A stretch of 64,000 bases of DNA, taken from Enterocloster bolteae (GTDB taxonomy: Bacteria; Bacillota; Clostridia; Lachnospirales; Lachnospiraceae). Under the pieces are notes generated by a model that saw only the letters and a list, made by a program, of their open reading frames with translations, was not told the origin of the DNA and ran no database searches. This document shows, in pieces, positions 1-6,852 of this stretch. The translations under genes and the position numbers were made by a program. How positions within the stretch are numbered: the stretch's first letter is position 1; each line of letters starts with the position of its first letter. The stretch is taken from positions 4,216,001-4,280,000 of the forward strand of contig NZ_CP022464.2 of assembly GCF_002234575.2 (NCBI RefSeq), written 5' to 3'.

Positions 1-328
1 CTGACATAATCATGCCGGGAATGCAGAAACCGCACTGTACGGCTCCGGCATCCACAAAGGCCTGCTGGATTGGGTGGAGATGGATGCCGTCTGAAAGGCC
101 CTCAATGGTCTCAATGGCCTTACCTTCCAGATTGACAGCCTTTACCAGGCAGGAGCGGGTGGCTACGCCGTCTATGATGACCATGCAGGCTCCGCAGTCC
201 CCTGTCTCACAGCCGCATTTTGTTCCTGTGAGCCTGAGTCCGTCCCTCAGCGTCTTTAACAGCGTCCAGTTCTTTCCCACTGCCAGTTCCCGGCAGACCC
301 CGTTGATATTCAGGCTAATTGTCTCCAT
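1..328 (-). CDS. 2Fe-2S subunit of a second molybdenum hydroxylase (partial, 3' end outside window)
   Basis: Small electron-transfer subunit of the xanthine dehydrogenase/aldehyde oxidoreductase type, carrying two [2Fe-2S] clusters between the molybdenum site and FAD. The 109 visible codons start at an ATG at 328 (MET-ISLNING) and show the plant-ferredoxin-like cluster motif CGCETGDCGAC and the start of the second domain, VQCGFCIPG. The last two cysteines of the helical domain (CRCTG-type motif) would lie beyond the window edge. It is the last visible gene of the purine operon, 21 bp after the M19 dipeptidase. A complete paralogue lies at 5467-5958, so this is a second enzyme set whose large subunit probably follows to the left. 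Confidence 0.9.
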   Translation of the reverse strand, partial: METISLNINGVCRELAVGKNWTLLKTLRDGLRLTGTKCGCETGDCGACMVIIDGVATRSCLVKAVNLEGKAIETIEGLSDGIHLHPIQQAFVDAGAVQCGFCIPGMIMS

Positions 329-349
329 ATTGTATTTCCTTTCAGAACA

Positions 350-1279
350 TCATTTAACTTGTTGCTTGAAGAACCGGTATGCATTGTCAAAGAAAATCTT
401 CTGCACGGCCGCTTCCCCGATGCCGTGTTCCACCAGATAGTCCGCAAACCGTCCCACCCCGTAAGGCGTGTTCAGGTCGGGGTCGCAGGTAATCTCGCCG
501 TCCATATCCCCGCCCCATGCTATCACGTCCTCTCCGCCTAACTCCAGCATGTGGTAGATGTGGCGCAGCAGATAGTCCTTGCTGCCATTGTCATCGTCGT
601 CAATGAACCGTGAGAACAGGTTCAGGCCGCACAGGCCTCCACGGCGCACAATTTCCTTAAACTGCGCGTCCGTAAGATTCCTGGGATGGCTGCAGCAGGC
701 CCTGACATTGGAATGGGATGCCACAAAGGGACGCTCTGCTATGTTTAACAGGTCCTCAAACCCTGCATCGTTGAGATGGGAGCAGTCCACAATCATGCCC
801 ACCTGCTCCATCCTCTTTACTGCTTCCTTTCCAAAGGCAGTGAGCCCGGTATCGTTGTTTGGCCCTGAACCCAGCTCATTGGCCCCGTTCCACACCAGTC
901 CCAGCATCTTGAAATTCAAGTCAGCAAAGCGGTTTATGTTGTCCAGGTCTCCGTTTAACGCGGCTCCGCTTTCAATGGAGCGGATAAAGGCCCATTTTCC
1001 CTCATCCAGTATCCGGTCCAGGTCCGTGATTTTCTCCACCAGTTCAGCCTGGCCTCCTGTCCTTCTCACCTGGTCGTCCATGTACTGGTGGTAATCCAGT
1101 ACGAACTGCACTGCCTCCTGCCCGCGGATATCATCAGGCACGAAAACAGCCATGACCTGGACAGCCTTCTGGAATTTCTCCCTGTCCCTGAGGGAGAACT
1201 GGGTGGTGCAGTTAAGATAATCTTCTCCCCGTTTTTTTAATTCTTCTATGGTGTCGCAGTGTAAATCAAACAGCCTCAT
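350..1279 (-). CDS. Membrane dipeptidase-type metallopeptidase (M19 family)
   Basis: Binuclear zinc amidohydrolase-fold protein of the renal dipeptidase family, 309 aa, no signal peptide, so cytoplasmic. Metal ligands are visible: HCDT near the N-terminus, the bridging Glu in SIESG, His in DCSHLND and His in ASHSN; GGDMDG near residue 257 matches the family Asp motif. The segment aligned with human DPEP1 His152 reads LVWNGANELG (Trp), a change I recall from other bacterial members. It sits inside the purine operon, so a dipeptide may not be its real substrate; hydrolysis of an amide made during purine ring breakdown is my inference. Start ATG has AAAGGA about 11 nt upstream. Confidence 0.85.
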   Translation of the reverse strand: MRLFDLHCDTIEELKKRGEDYLNCTTQFSLRDREKFQKAVQVMAVFVPDDIRGQEAVQFVLDYHQYMDDQVRRTGGQAELVEKITDLDRILDEGKWAFIRSIESGAALNGDLDNINRFADLNFKMLGLVWNGANELGSGPNNDTGLTAFGKEAVKRMEQVGMIVDCSHLNDAGFEDLLNIAERPFVASHSNVRACCSHPRNLTDAQFKEIVRRGGLCGLNLFSRFIDDDDNGSKDYLLRHIYHMLELGGEDVIAWGGDMDGEITCDPDLNTPYGVGRFADYLVEHGIGEAAVQKIFFDNAYRFFKQQVK

Positions 1280-1338
1280 AGTATGTATTCCTTTCTCTCT
1301 GGATTTGCCTGTGCCGGTTATGTGTCAAAGCCCGGCCA

Positions 1339-1638
1339 TCAGCTCCAGAATGCCAGGGCCTTCTCAAACTGGTCCTGGGGGGTGGTCACATAGCCCACAG
1401 GAACCTTGCATCCGGTGGCCTCATACATTTTCTTTGCCAGTTCCTCCCCGAAAGCCCCGCAGACCTCAATGGCTCCAAAGCCTTCCTCTCCCAGACGTTT
1501 GGCCAGCGCCACAGCCTCTTCGGGATTCCTCACCGTGAGGATGTGTGTCTCAACCTGCTCCAGGTCCAGGCGCGCCATGTCCTTTTCCGGGTCATAGCCC
1601 GCGTTCATGATTACCATAGCCCACTTCTTCATTGCCAT
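1339..1638 (-). CDS. DUF6506 family protein
   Basis: Small 99-aa cytoplasmic protein (MAMKKWAMVIMNAGYDPEKD...) with no membrane segment. The start is the ATG at 1638, which has AGGAGG nine bases upstream (1648-1653); an upstream in-frame ATG at 1722 lies in a hairpin and lacks a ribosome site. It resembles DUF6506, short alpha/beta proteins of unknown function. Its place between the YgeY hydrolase and an M19 peptidase suggests an accessory role in purine use, but no catalytic motif is evident. Confidence 0.75.
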   Translation of the reverse strand: MAMKKWAMVIMNAGYDPEKDMARLDLEQVETHILTVRNPEEAVALAKRLGEEGFGAIEVCGAFGEELAKKMYEATGCKVPVGYVTTPQDQFEKALAFWS

Positions 1639-1681
1639 AATCAGTTTCCTCCTCGCTATGTTCTCTGCGTAACCAGTTATA

Positions 1682-1745
1682 CCCCGGCAAACAGGGCAAA
1701 GCGTGCGGGGTGAACCGTACACGCTTAAGCCCTGTCTGCCAGGGG
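1682..1745 (-). other. Long imperfect hairpin inside the purine operon
   Basis: Left arm 1682-1705 and right arm 1720-1745 pair over about 24 bases with a few mismatches and bulges; core pairs are GCGTG/CACGC, ACAGGGC/GCCCTGT and CCCC/GGGG. There is no T-tract after it on the minus strand, so it is not a classical terminator. It lies in the 125-bp gap between ygeY and the DUF6506 gene and could be an RNA-processing or mRNA-stability element. Confidence 0.6.
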
Positions 1746-1763
1746 ACTATCCTTTTAGTGATC

Positions 1764-2954
1764 CTATTTCAACAGCGCTTTCATGACTCCGTAATAGGAT
1801 TCCATGACCTTGTTTAACTGGTCTATCTCAATGTATTCGTTGATGGTGTGGGCCAGTGTCTCTAAGGACGGGCCTACGCCTACGGAACGGATTCCTGCCT
1901 CGCCTGCATAGTGGCTGGCATTGGTGCAGAAATCATAGTTGGTGATGGTTGGGTTCAGGCCGATTTCCTTCATTTCCTTATAAATGTTCTGTACCCAGTC
2001 CTCGTTCTTGTCGAAGAGCCATCCCGGGAAGAAACGCTCTGCCTCGATGGTCTCGCCGGTCCAGCACTTCTCCTGGCCTACTGCGTAGGAAACCTTTGCC
2101 TTTAACTGCGGATCTTCCTTCATCATGCCGTCCAGAAGCTCCTGTAAGGGAGCCAGTACGCTCTCCTTTGTCTCGCCGGTGAGCAGACGTCTGTCATAGG
2201 TTGCGCGGCAGTAATCCGGCACAACAGAGGCGCCTGGGTATGGGGAGGATTTCACATCCACCAGCTCCAGGATGCCGTCGCCCAGCACATCGTGGTGAGG
2301 AGGTGTCAGCTTGTTGATTTCCTCGATTACCTTGCACATCTTATAGACTGCGTTTACACCCTTGTGGGGGCTGGCGGAATGGGCGGGAACACCGAAGGTT
2401 TCCACCACGATCTCAGCACGGCCTCTCTGGCCAATCTTCATGTTCAGCTGGGATGCCTCGCCGATAATAACATAATCCGGCTTCACATAAGCGCTGATTT
2501 CCCTTGCAGCCACGCCCTCGAAGCACTCCTCATGGACAACACCCGCAACGTAGATATCGCCGGGGAAGTCGTAGTCTGCATCCTCTGCATAGTAAAGTGC
2601 TGCTGCCAGCATAGCGGACAGGGCGCCCTTCATATCGGAAGTTCCGCGGCCGTACATCCTGCCGTCCACAATCTCAGCGCCAAATGGGTCGTGATCCCAT
2701 TTTGTCTTATCCGGTACAGGTACCGTATCCATATGACCGTCAAAGAGGATCTTCGGACCTGGTTTGGATCCCTTTATGTGGCAGATACAGTTGCCGTATC
2801 TGTCCACGTGGATATCGGTAAATTTGTGCTCGTCACAGAATTTCTTCATGACGTCCACCACCAGGTTCTCCTGGCCGCTGTAGCTGGGAGCCTGAATCAT
2901 TTTAGTTGTGAGGGCCAGAAGTTCCTCTGCCCTTTTCTCATTTAACATTGACAT
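1764..2954 (-). CDS. ygeY: YgeY family selenium-metabolism-linked hydrolase (M20 peptidase family)
   Basis: Di-zinc M20/ArgE/DapE-family hydrolase, 396 aa, full length. Metal-site motifs are intact: FDGHMDTVP (His, Asp), GRGTSDMKG (bridging Asp) and HEECFEG (catalytic Glu and ligand Glu); the dimerisation-domain sequence FGVPAHSASPHKG is typical of the family. YgeY-type hydrolases are regularly encoded with DpaL and molybdenum hydroxylases in bacteria that degrade purines anaerobically; here it is 29 bp downstream of the PreA-like gene and two genes after DpaL. It probably cleaves an amide or ureido intermediate upstream of diaminopropionate; the exact substrate is inferred. Confidence 0.9.
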   Translation of the reverse strand: MSMLNEKRAEELLALTTKMIQAPSYSGQENLVVDVMKKFCDEHKFTDIHVDRYGNCICHIKGSKPGPKILFDGHMDTVPVPDKTKWDHDPFGAEIVDGRMYGRGTSDMKGALSAMLAAALYYAEDADYDFPGDIYVAGVVHEECFEGVAAREISAYVKPDYVIIGEASQLNMKIGQRGRAEIVVETFGVPAHSASPHKGVNAVYKMCKVIEEINKLTPPHHDVLGDGILELVDVKSSPYPGASVVPDYCRATYDRRLLTGETKESVLAPLQELLDGMMKEDPQLKAKVSYAVGQEKCWTGETIEAERFFPGWLFDKNEDWVQNIYKEMKEIGLNPTITNYDFCTNASHYAGEAGIRSVGVGPSLETLAHTINEYIEIDQLNKVMESYYGVMKALLK

Positions 2955-2983
2955 TTCTTTTTCTTCCTTTCTATTATATACTG

Positions 2984-4183
2984 CTACTTAACCAACTCGT
3001 AGAAGTCCTTTGACTTCTGTGCCAGTTCCAGATCCTTTTCTGTCTGAGGAGCCAGCTCTGCGGTGAGGGCGCCTGTGGGACATACGTCCAGACAGAGACC
3101 GCAGCACCTGCATTTATCCATATCCACTGTCATTTCCGGGAAGGTGAGCTTCCTGGCGTCATAGCAGCAGACGGTCTCGCACTTTTTGCAGCTCACACAT
3201 TTCTTTGTGGTGCCGTCTTCCTTAAATGGTGTGAAATGGAACTTCAGACCGGAAATATGCTCTTCACTGGGGAAGTTTGGATGGGCTGCCCTGTTTACCT
3301 CCTGAATGGAGCTGTATCCCAGCTCTGCCAGGCGCTTTGACAGGTCATAGCACATCTTCTCCACATACTCCACGCCCTTAAGGATACCGGCCGTGCAGAC
3401 GCCTACACCCATGGCTCCTGCCATCATGTACTCGATGGCGTCATCCGCCTTCATGACTCCGCCGGACGCGTACAGGTTCATAAGCTGGGGATTTTCTTTG
3501 GCAATCTGGTAATTGTAGCGCATGGCGATGGGCCTCATGGCAGCGCCTGTCATCCAGCCGAAGCCGTCCCCGCTCATCATCTCAGGAGCAGCCTTCTCAA
3601 TGTCAATCTTCAGTGTGGGTCCGATGGAATCAATGGCGCAGATTCCGTTGGCGCCGTGCTCCAGGCATCTCCTGGCGGTTGCCGCAGTGTCGGGCCAGTT
3701 GCCGGACAGCTTGCAGATAACGGGAATATCCACATGCTCCTTGGTGTAGTCCAGCATGGGAAGCAGTGTGTCCTCTGTATAGGATACCAGCTCAATCATA
3801 TGGGCTCCGGCACGTTCCACATCCTTTACAATGGCCTGGGCCTCCTTTAAGGTATGGCCCACGGAACCAATGACAACGGCTCCGGCTGCAACGGTTTTCG
3901 GTATCTCGTTCTCATACCAGTTCAGGCGGTCGGAATCAGCCCACTTCTCGCAGTTGATCAGGGAATCTTGGTTCACGGTGCCCATGTGGTGTACCGGGTT
4001 GATGGCTGCTCCCAGGCGGATGGTCTTTGTCACCACCGCGCCGGCGCCGGCCTCATGGCCCTTAATCATTCCCTCCGCCCCGTAGCATAAGGGTCCTGAT
4101 GAGAGAATATAGGGGCTCTGCAGATGGCATCCGCAGAAGTCAATGGAGATATCCGCTCCGGTTAATTTTGATTTATCTAACAT
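2984..4183 (-). CDS. PreA/dihydroorotate dehydrogenase-like flavoprotein with two C-terminal [4Fe-4S] clusters
   Basis: 399 aa: an FMN TIM barrel of the dihydroorotate/dihydropyrimidine dehydrogenase type (about residues 1-310) followed by a ferredoxin domain with two cluster motifs, CVSCKKCETVCCYD and CRCCGLCLDVCPTG. The phosphate-binding parts of the barrel (ICKLSGN, YASGGV, GAMGVGVCTA) are recognisable. The loop that normally reads ELN-x-SCPN and carries the catalytic Cys or Ser is replaced by ELVSYTED, so the classical active-site base is absent. It lies 20 bp after dpaL. A redox step on a purine-derived ring is a reasonable inference; standard pyrimidine reduction is doubtful. Confidence 0.8.
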   Translation of the reverse strand: MLDKSKLTGADISIDFCGCHLQSPYILSSGPLCYGAEGMIKGHEAGAGAVVTKTIRLGAAINPVHHMGTVNQDSLINCEKWADSDRLNWYENEIPKTVAAGAVVIGSVGHTLKEAQAIVKDVERAGAHMIELVSYTEDTLLPMLDYTKEHVDIPVICKLSGNWPDTAATARRCLEHGANGICAIDSIGPTLKIDIEKAAPEMMSGDGFGWMTGAAMRPIAMRYNYQIAKENPQLMNLYASGGVMKADDAIEYMMAGAMGVGVCTAGILKGVEYVEKMCYDLSKRLAELGYSSIQEVNRAAHPNFPSEEHISGLKFHFTPFKEDGTTKKCVSCKKCETVCCYDARKLTFPEMTVDMDKCRCCGLCLDVCPTGALTAELAPQTEKDLELAQKSKDFYELVK

Positions 4184-4203
4184 ATTTTACCTCCAGCATT
4201 TGT

Positions 4204-5400
4204 TTACTTCAGTCCGCCTTCCCATACAATGGTCTTATAGCGGTCCGGATCCGTGTCTCCCTCGGTGGAGAACATAAGTACCTTGGAATCCTGATTCAGT
4301 CCAAGCTCCAGACGCAGCTCGCGGTAGGATTCATCCTTCATGATGGTGGCCAGGGCGCCGAATGTGGCTGCGCCGGACTCACCTGAAACCACCTGGGGGT
4401 CTCCCTTAAAGGGAGCTGCCAGCATGCGCATGCCTCTTCTGGCCACATCGTCGTTCACTGCCAGGAAGGCGGTCACATGGTTCTTTAAGATATCCCAGGA
4501 AGTGATATTGGGTTCACCGCAGCACAGGCCTGCCATGATGGTGGGCATTTCGCCGTCCACAATGCGTATCTCCCCGTCTGCCGCCTCTGCGCCCCTGTAA
4601 AGGCAGGCTGCAGGCTCTGCTTCCACCACTACCATAACCGGAGGATTCTTCTTATACTTGTTGGCAAAGTATCCCACCACGCCTCCTGCCAGGCTTCCCA
4701 CGCCTGCCTGGACAAACACATGGGTGGGACGCTCCTCAAACTGCTCCACTGCCTCGTCAGCCATGGTGGAATAGCCCTGCATAATCCAGGACGGAATCTC
4801 CTCATAGCCTTCCCATGCAGTATCCTGGATGACCACGCCGCGCTCCGCGTGTTTGGCCTCCTCGGCCACCATCCTGACACAGTCGTCGTAGTTTACCTTC
4901 TCGATGGTGCACTCAGCGCCTTCATCCTCGATGTGGCGGCGCCTGTTCTCAGTGGAGCCCACAGGCATACGGATAACGCATTTCTGGCCAAGACGGTTGG
5001 CGGCCCAGGCAACGCCCCTGCCGTGGTTTCCGTCTGTTGCAGAGAAAAAGGTGGCCTGGCCGAACTCGTCGCGAAGCTCCTTGGAAGTGAGCACGCTGTA
5101 AGGCATCTGGCTGATGTCGCGTTTTGTCTCTTTTGCAATGTATCTGGCGATGGCATAGGAACCGCCTAATACTTTGAATGCATTTAATCCAAACCGGTAG
5201 CTCTCATCCTTTACACAGGCCTTTGCCAGGCCCAGATATTCCGCCATATTCTTAAGGTCTGCCAGAGGTGTTACCTGGTACTGGGGAATGCTTTCATGGA
5301 AAGCCCTTGCCTTCTTTACCTCCACCACAGACATGATGGGAAGATTTTTGTCTTCTGTCTTAGGCATCTTGTTTAAAGCCCATTTGATTTCACAGCTCAT
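4204..5400 (-). CDS. dpaL: 2,3-diaminopropionate ammonia-lyase (DpaL/YgeX)
   Basis: PLP-dependent fold-type II lyase, 398 aa, that converts 2,3-diaminopropionate to pyruvate and two ammonia. The PLP lysine lies in RFGLNAFKVLGGSYA (about residue 75), the substrate/phosphate region reads SATDGNHGRGVA and the glycine loop VQAGVGSLAGGV. Length and order match E. coli YgeX throughout. It follows the 2Fe-2S subunit by 66 bp and precedes the PreA-like gene. In purine-degrading anaerobes DpaL generates pyruvate late in the pathway, so this gene is the strongest marker for the operon's role. Start ATG has AAGGAG about eight bases upstream. Confidence 0.95.
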   Translation of the reverse strand: MSCEIKWALNKMPKTEDKNLPIMSVVEVKKARAFHESIPQYQVTPLADLKNMAEYLGLAKACVKDESYRFGLNAFKVLGGSYAIARYIAKETKRDISQMPYSVLTSKELRDEFGQATFFSATDGNHGRGVAWAANRLGQKCVIRMPVGSTENRRRHIEDEGAECTIEKVNYDDCVRMVAEEAKHAERGVVIQDTAWEGYEEIPSWIMQGYSTMADEAVEQFEERPTHVFVQAGVGSLAGGVVGYFANKYKKNPPVMVVVEAEPAACLYRGAEAADGEIRIVDGEMPTIMAGLCCGEPNITSWDILKNHVTAFLAVNDDVARRGMRMLAAPFKGDPQVVSGESGAATFGALATIMKDESYRELRLELGLNQDSKVLMFSTEGDTDPDRYKTIVWEGGLK

Positions 5401-5466
5401 GTTCCAATATCTCCTTGATTTAATATTACAGGCAAACGTCAGACGCGTCCTGCCCCTTATTACCGG

Positions 5467-5958
5467 TTACAGCTTCTCCATATGGAGCTTCTTAAGCTCC
5501 TCTGCCGCCTGGTAGATGGCGTCGGTCAGCTGCTCATACCCTGTACAGCGGCACAGGTTTCCGGATATGGCACGGCGGATTTCCTCCCGTGTGGCATCCG
5601 GATTCTCGTCTAAGAGAGCCTTGGCGCTCATGATGAATCCCGGTGTACAGAATCCGCACTGGAGCGCATGGTTCTCAAGAACTGCCTCCTGCACCGGATC
5701 CAGCTTCCCGTCGCAGCCCACGCCCTCGATGGTGACCACGTTCCGGCCGTCCACCGCCGGAGCCGGCACCAGACAGGCCGTAACTGCCTTGCCGTCCATA
5801 ATCACGGTACAGGCACCGCACTCACCGATTCCGCAGCCTTCCTTGGTACCGGTCAGGCGCAGGTCGTCTCTCAGCATATCCAAAAGCCTCTGGTGGGGTT
5901 TTACCTCCACCTGGCAGGGCTTTCCGTTTAATGTAAAACTTATTTTCATCTTCTCCAC
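5467..5958 (-). CDS. xdhC: Xanthine dehydrogenase-type 2Fe-2S subunit
   Basis: 163 aa if started at the GTG at 5958, which has GGAGG seven bases upstream and begins two bases after the FAD-subunit stop; a later ATG at 5949 is a worse fit to the ribosome site. Both [2Fe-2S] domains are complete: CGIGECGAC in the ferredoxin half, then CGFCTPG and CRCTGYEQL in the helical half. It passes electrons from the molybdenum centre to the FAD subunit. Together with the two genes upstream it forms a complete XdhABC-type heterotrimer. The symbol follows E. coli subunit order and says nothing about exact substrate. Confidence 0.93.
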   Translation of the reverse strand: MEKMKISFTLNGKPCQVEVKPHQRLLDMLRDDLRLTGTKEGCGIGECGACTVIMDGKAVTACLVPAPAVDGRNVVTIEGVGCDGKLDPVQEAVLENHALQCGFCTPGFIMSAKALLDENPDATREEIRRAISGNLCRCTGYEQLTDAIYQAAEELKKLHMEKL

Positions 5959-5960
5959 TG

Positions 5961-6836
5961 CTATACCTCCATTCCTGCTGCCTGGCACAGGGCCCGAAGT
6001 ACGATTTCCTGGACCGCAGGCTCCTTATACTGGGTGGACCAGCGGACGCCGGTGCGCTCTATCATGACCTCTGACACGGCTTTTCCTGCTTTGGCAAACA
6101 GCTCCTCAGACGGCTTCTGCCCTATCAGGACCTGCTCGGCCTTCTCCACTCTGTCAGGCAGTATAAAGATACATCCCGGAGCGATTCTGGCTTCTGTGAT
6201 GGTTCCCTCAGAGTCCATGGTAAGGGCCGCAGCGCAGTTAAGCCTGGATATGGCCAGAGCCTTTCTTCTGCCCAGCTTGGAAAATCCCATTCTGGTTCCC
6301 TCCGGCAGCTTCTTTACCACGAATTCGCGGATGAATTCTCCCGGTTCAAGCTTAAGGCTTCCCTTTCCCTCATAAAAATCCTTAAGCAGGCATACCCGCT
6401 CGCCGTCCTGGCCGTACACCTTGATAAGGACGTCCGCCGCAATCAGGGCCGGAAGGGGGTCGGAGGCAGGAAATGCATTGCCGATGCTTCCGCCCAGGGT
6501 CCCGCGGTTTCGTATCTGCGGGGAACCCACGGTGGCGCTGGCCCATCCCAGGAAGGGGATGTGCTTTGCAATGATTTCCGACTGTTCCAAATCCGTGTGG
6601 GTGGACAGCGGGCCGATGTATACATACTCCTCGTCCTGGCTGATATAGCGCAGCTCCTTGTCTAAATAGGTGATATCAAGCAGACACTGGAGGTCCTTCC
6701 ATCGTTTATCCTTTTCGTGAATCTGGACCATGATGTCCGTTCCCCCGGCGACGATACGGGCCTTGCCGCCGTATTCCTTAAGCACTTTCACTACGTCGTC
6801 CAGGGAAGCGGCCCTGTGATACTTATACTGAATCAT
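5961..6836 (-). CDS. xdhB: FAD-binding subunit of a molybdenum hydroxylase (xanthine dehydrogenase type)
   Basis: 291 aa, the usual length for an XdhB/CoxM-type FAD subunit. The FAD pyrophosphate-binding motif is seen as IVAGGTDIMVQI near residue 30, and the second flavin contact as TVGSPQIRNRGTLGGSIGNA near residue 105. The C-terminal domain of the CO-dehydrogenase flavoprotein type follows. Ribosome site GGGAG; 16 bp downstream of the molybdenum-subunit gene, consistent with co-translation. It transfers electrons from the iron-sulfur subunit to NAD(P) or another carrier. Confidence 0.92.
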   Translation of the reverse strand: MIQYKYHRAASLDDVVKVLKEYGGKARIVAGGTDIMVQIHEKDKRWKDLQCLLDITYLDKELRYISQDEEYVYIGPLSTHTDLEQSEIIAKHIPFLGWASATVGSPQIRNRGTLGGSIGNAFPASDPLPALIAADVLIKVYGQDGERVCLLKDFYEGKGSLKLEPGEFIREFVVKKLPEGTRMGFSKLGRRKALAISRLNCAAALTMDSEGTITEARIAPGCIFILPDRVEKAEQVLIGQKPSEELFAKAGKAVSEVMIERTGVRWSTQYKEPAVQEIVLRALCQAAGMEV

Positions 6837-6852
6837 TTGCCGAATCTCCCTT

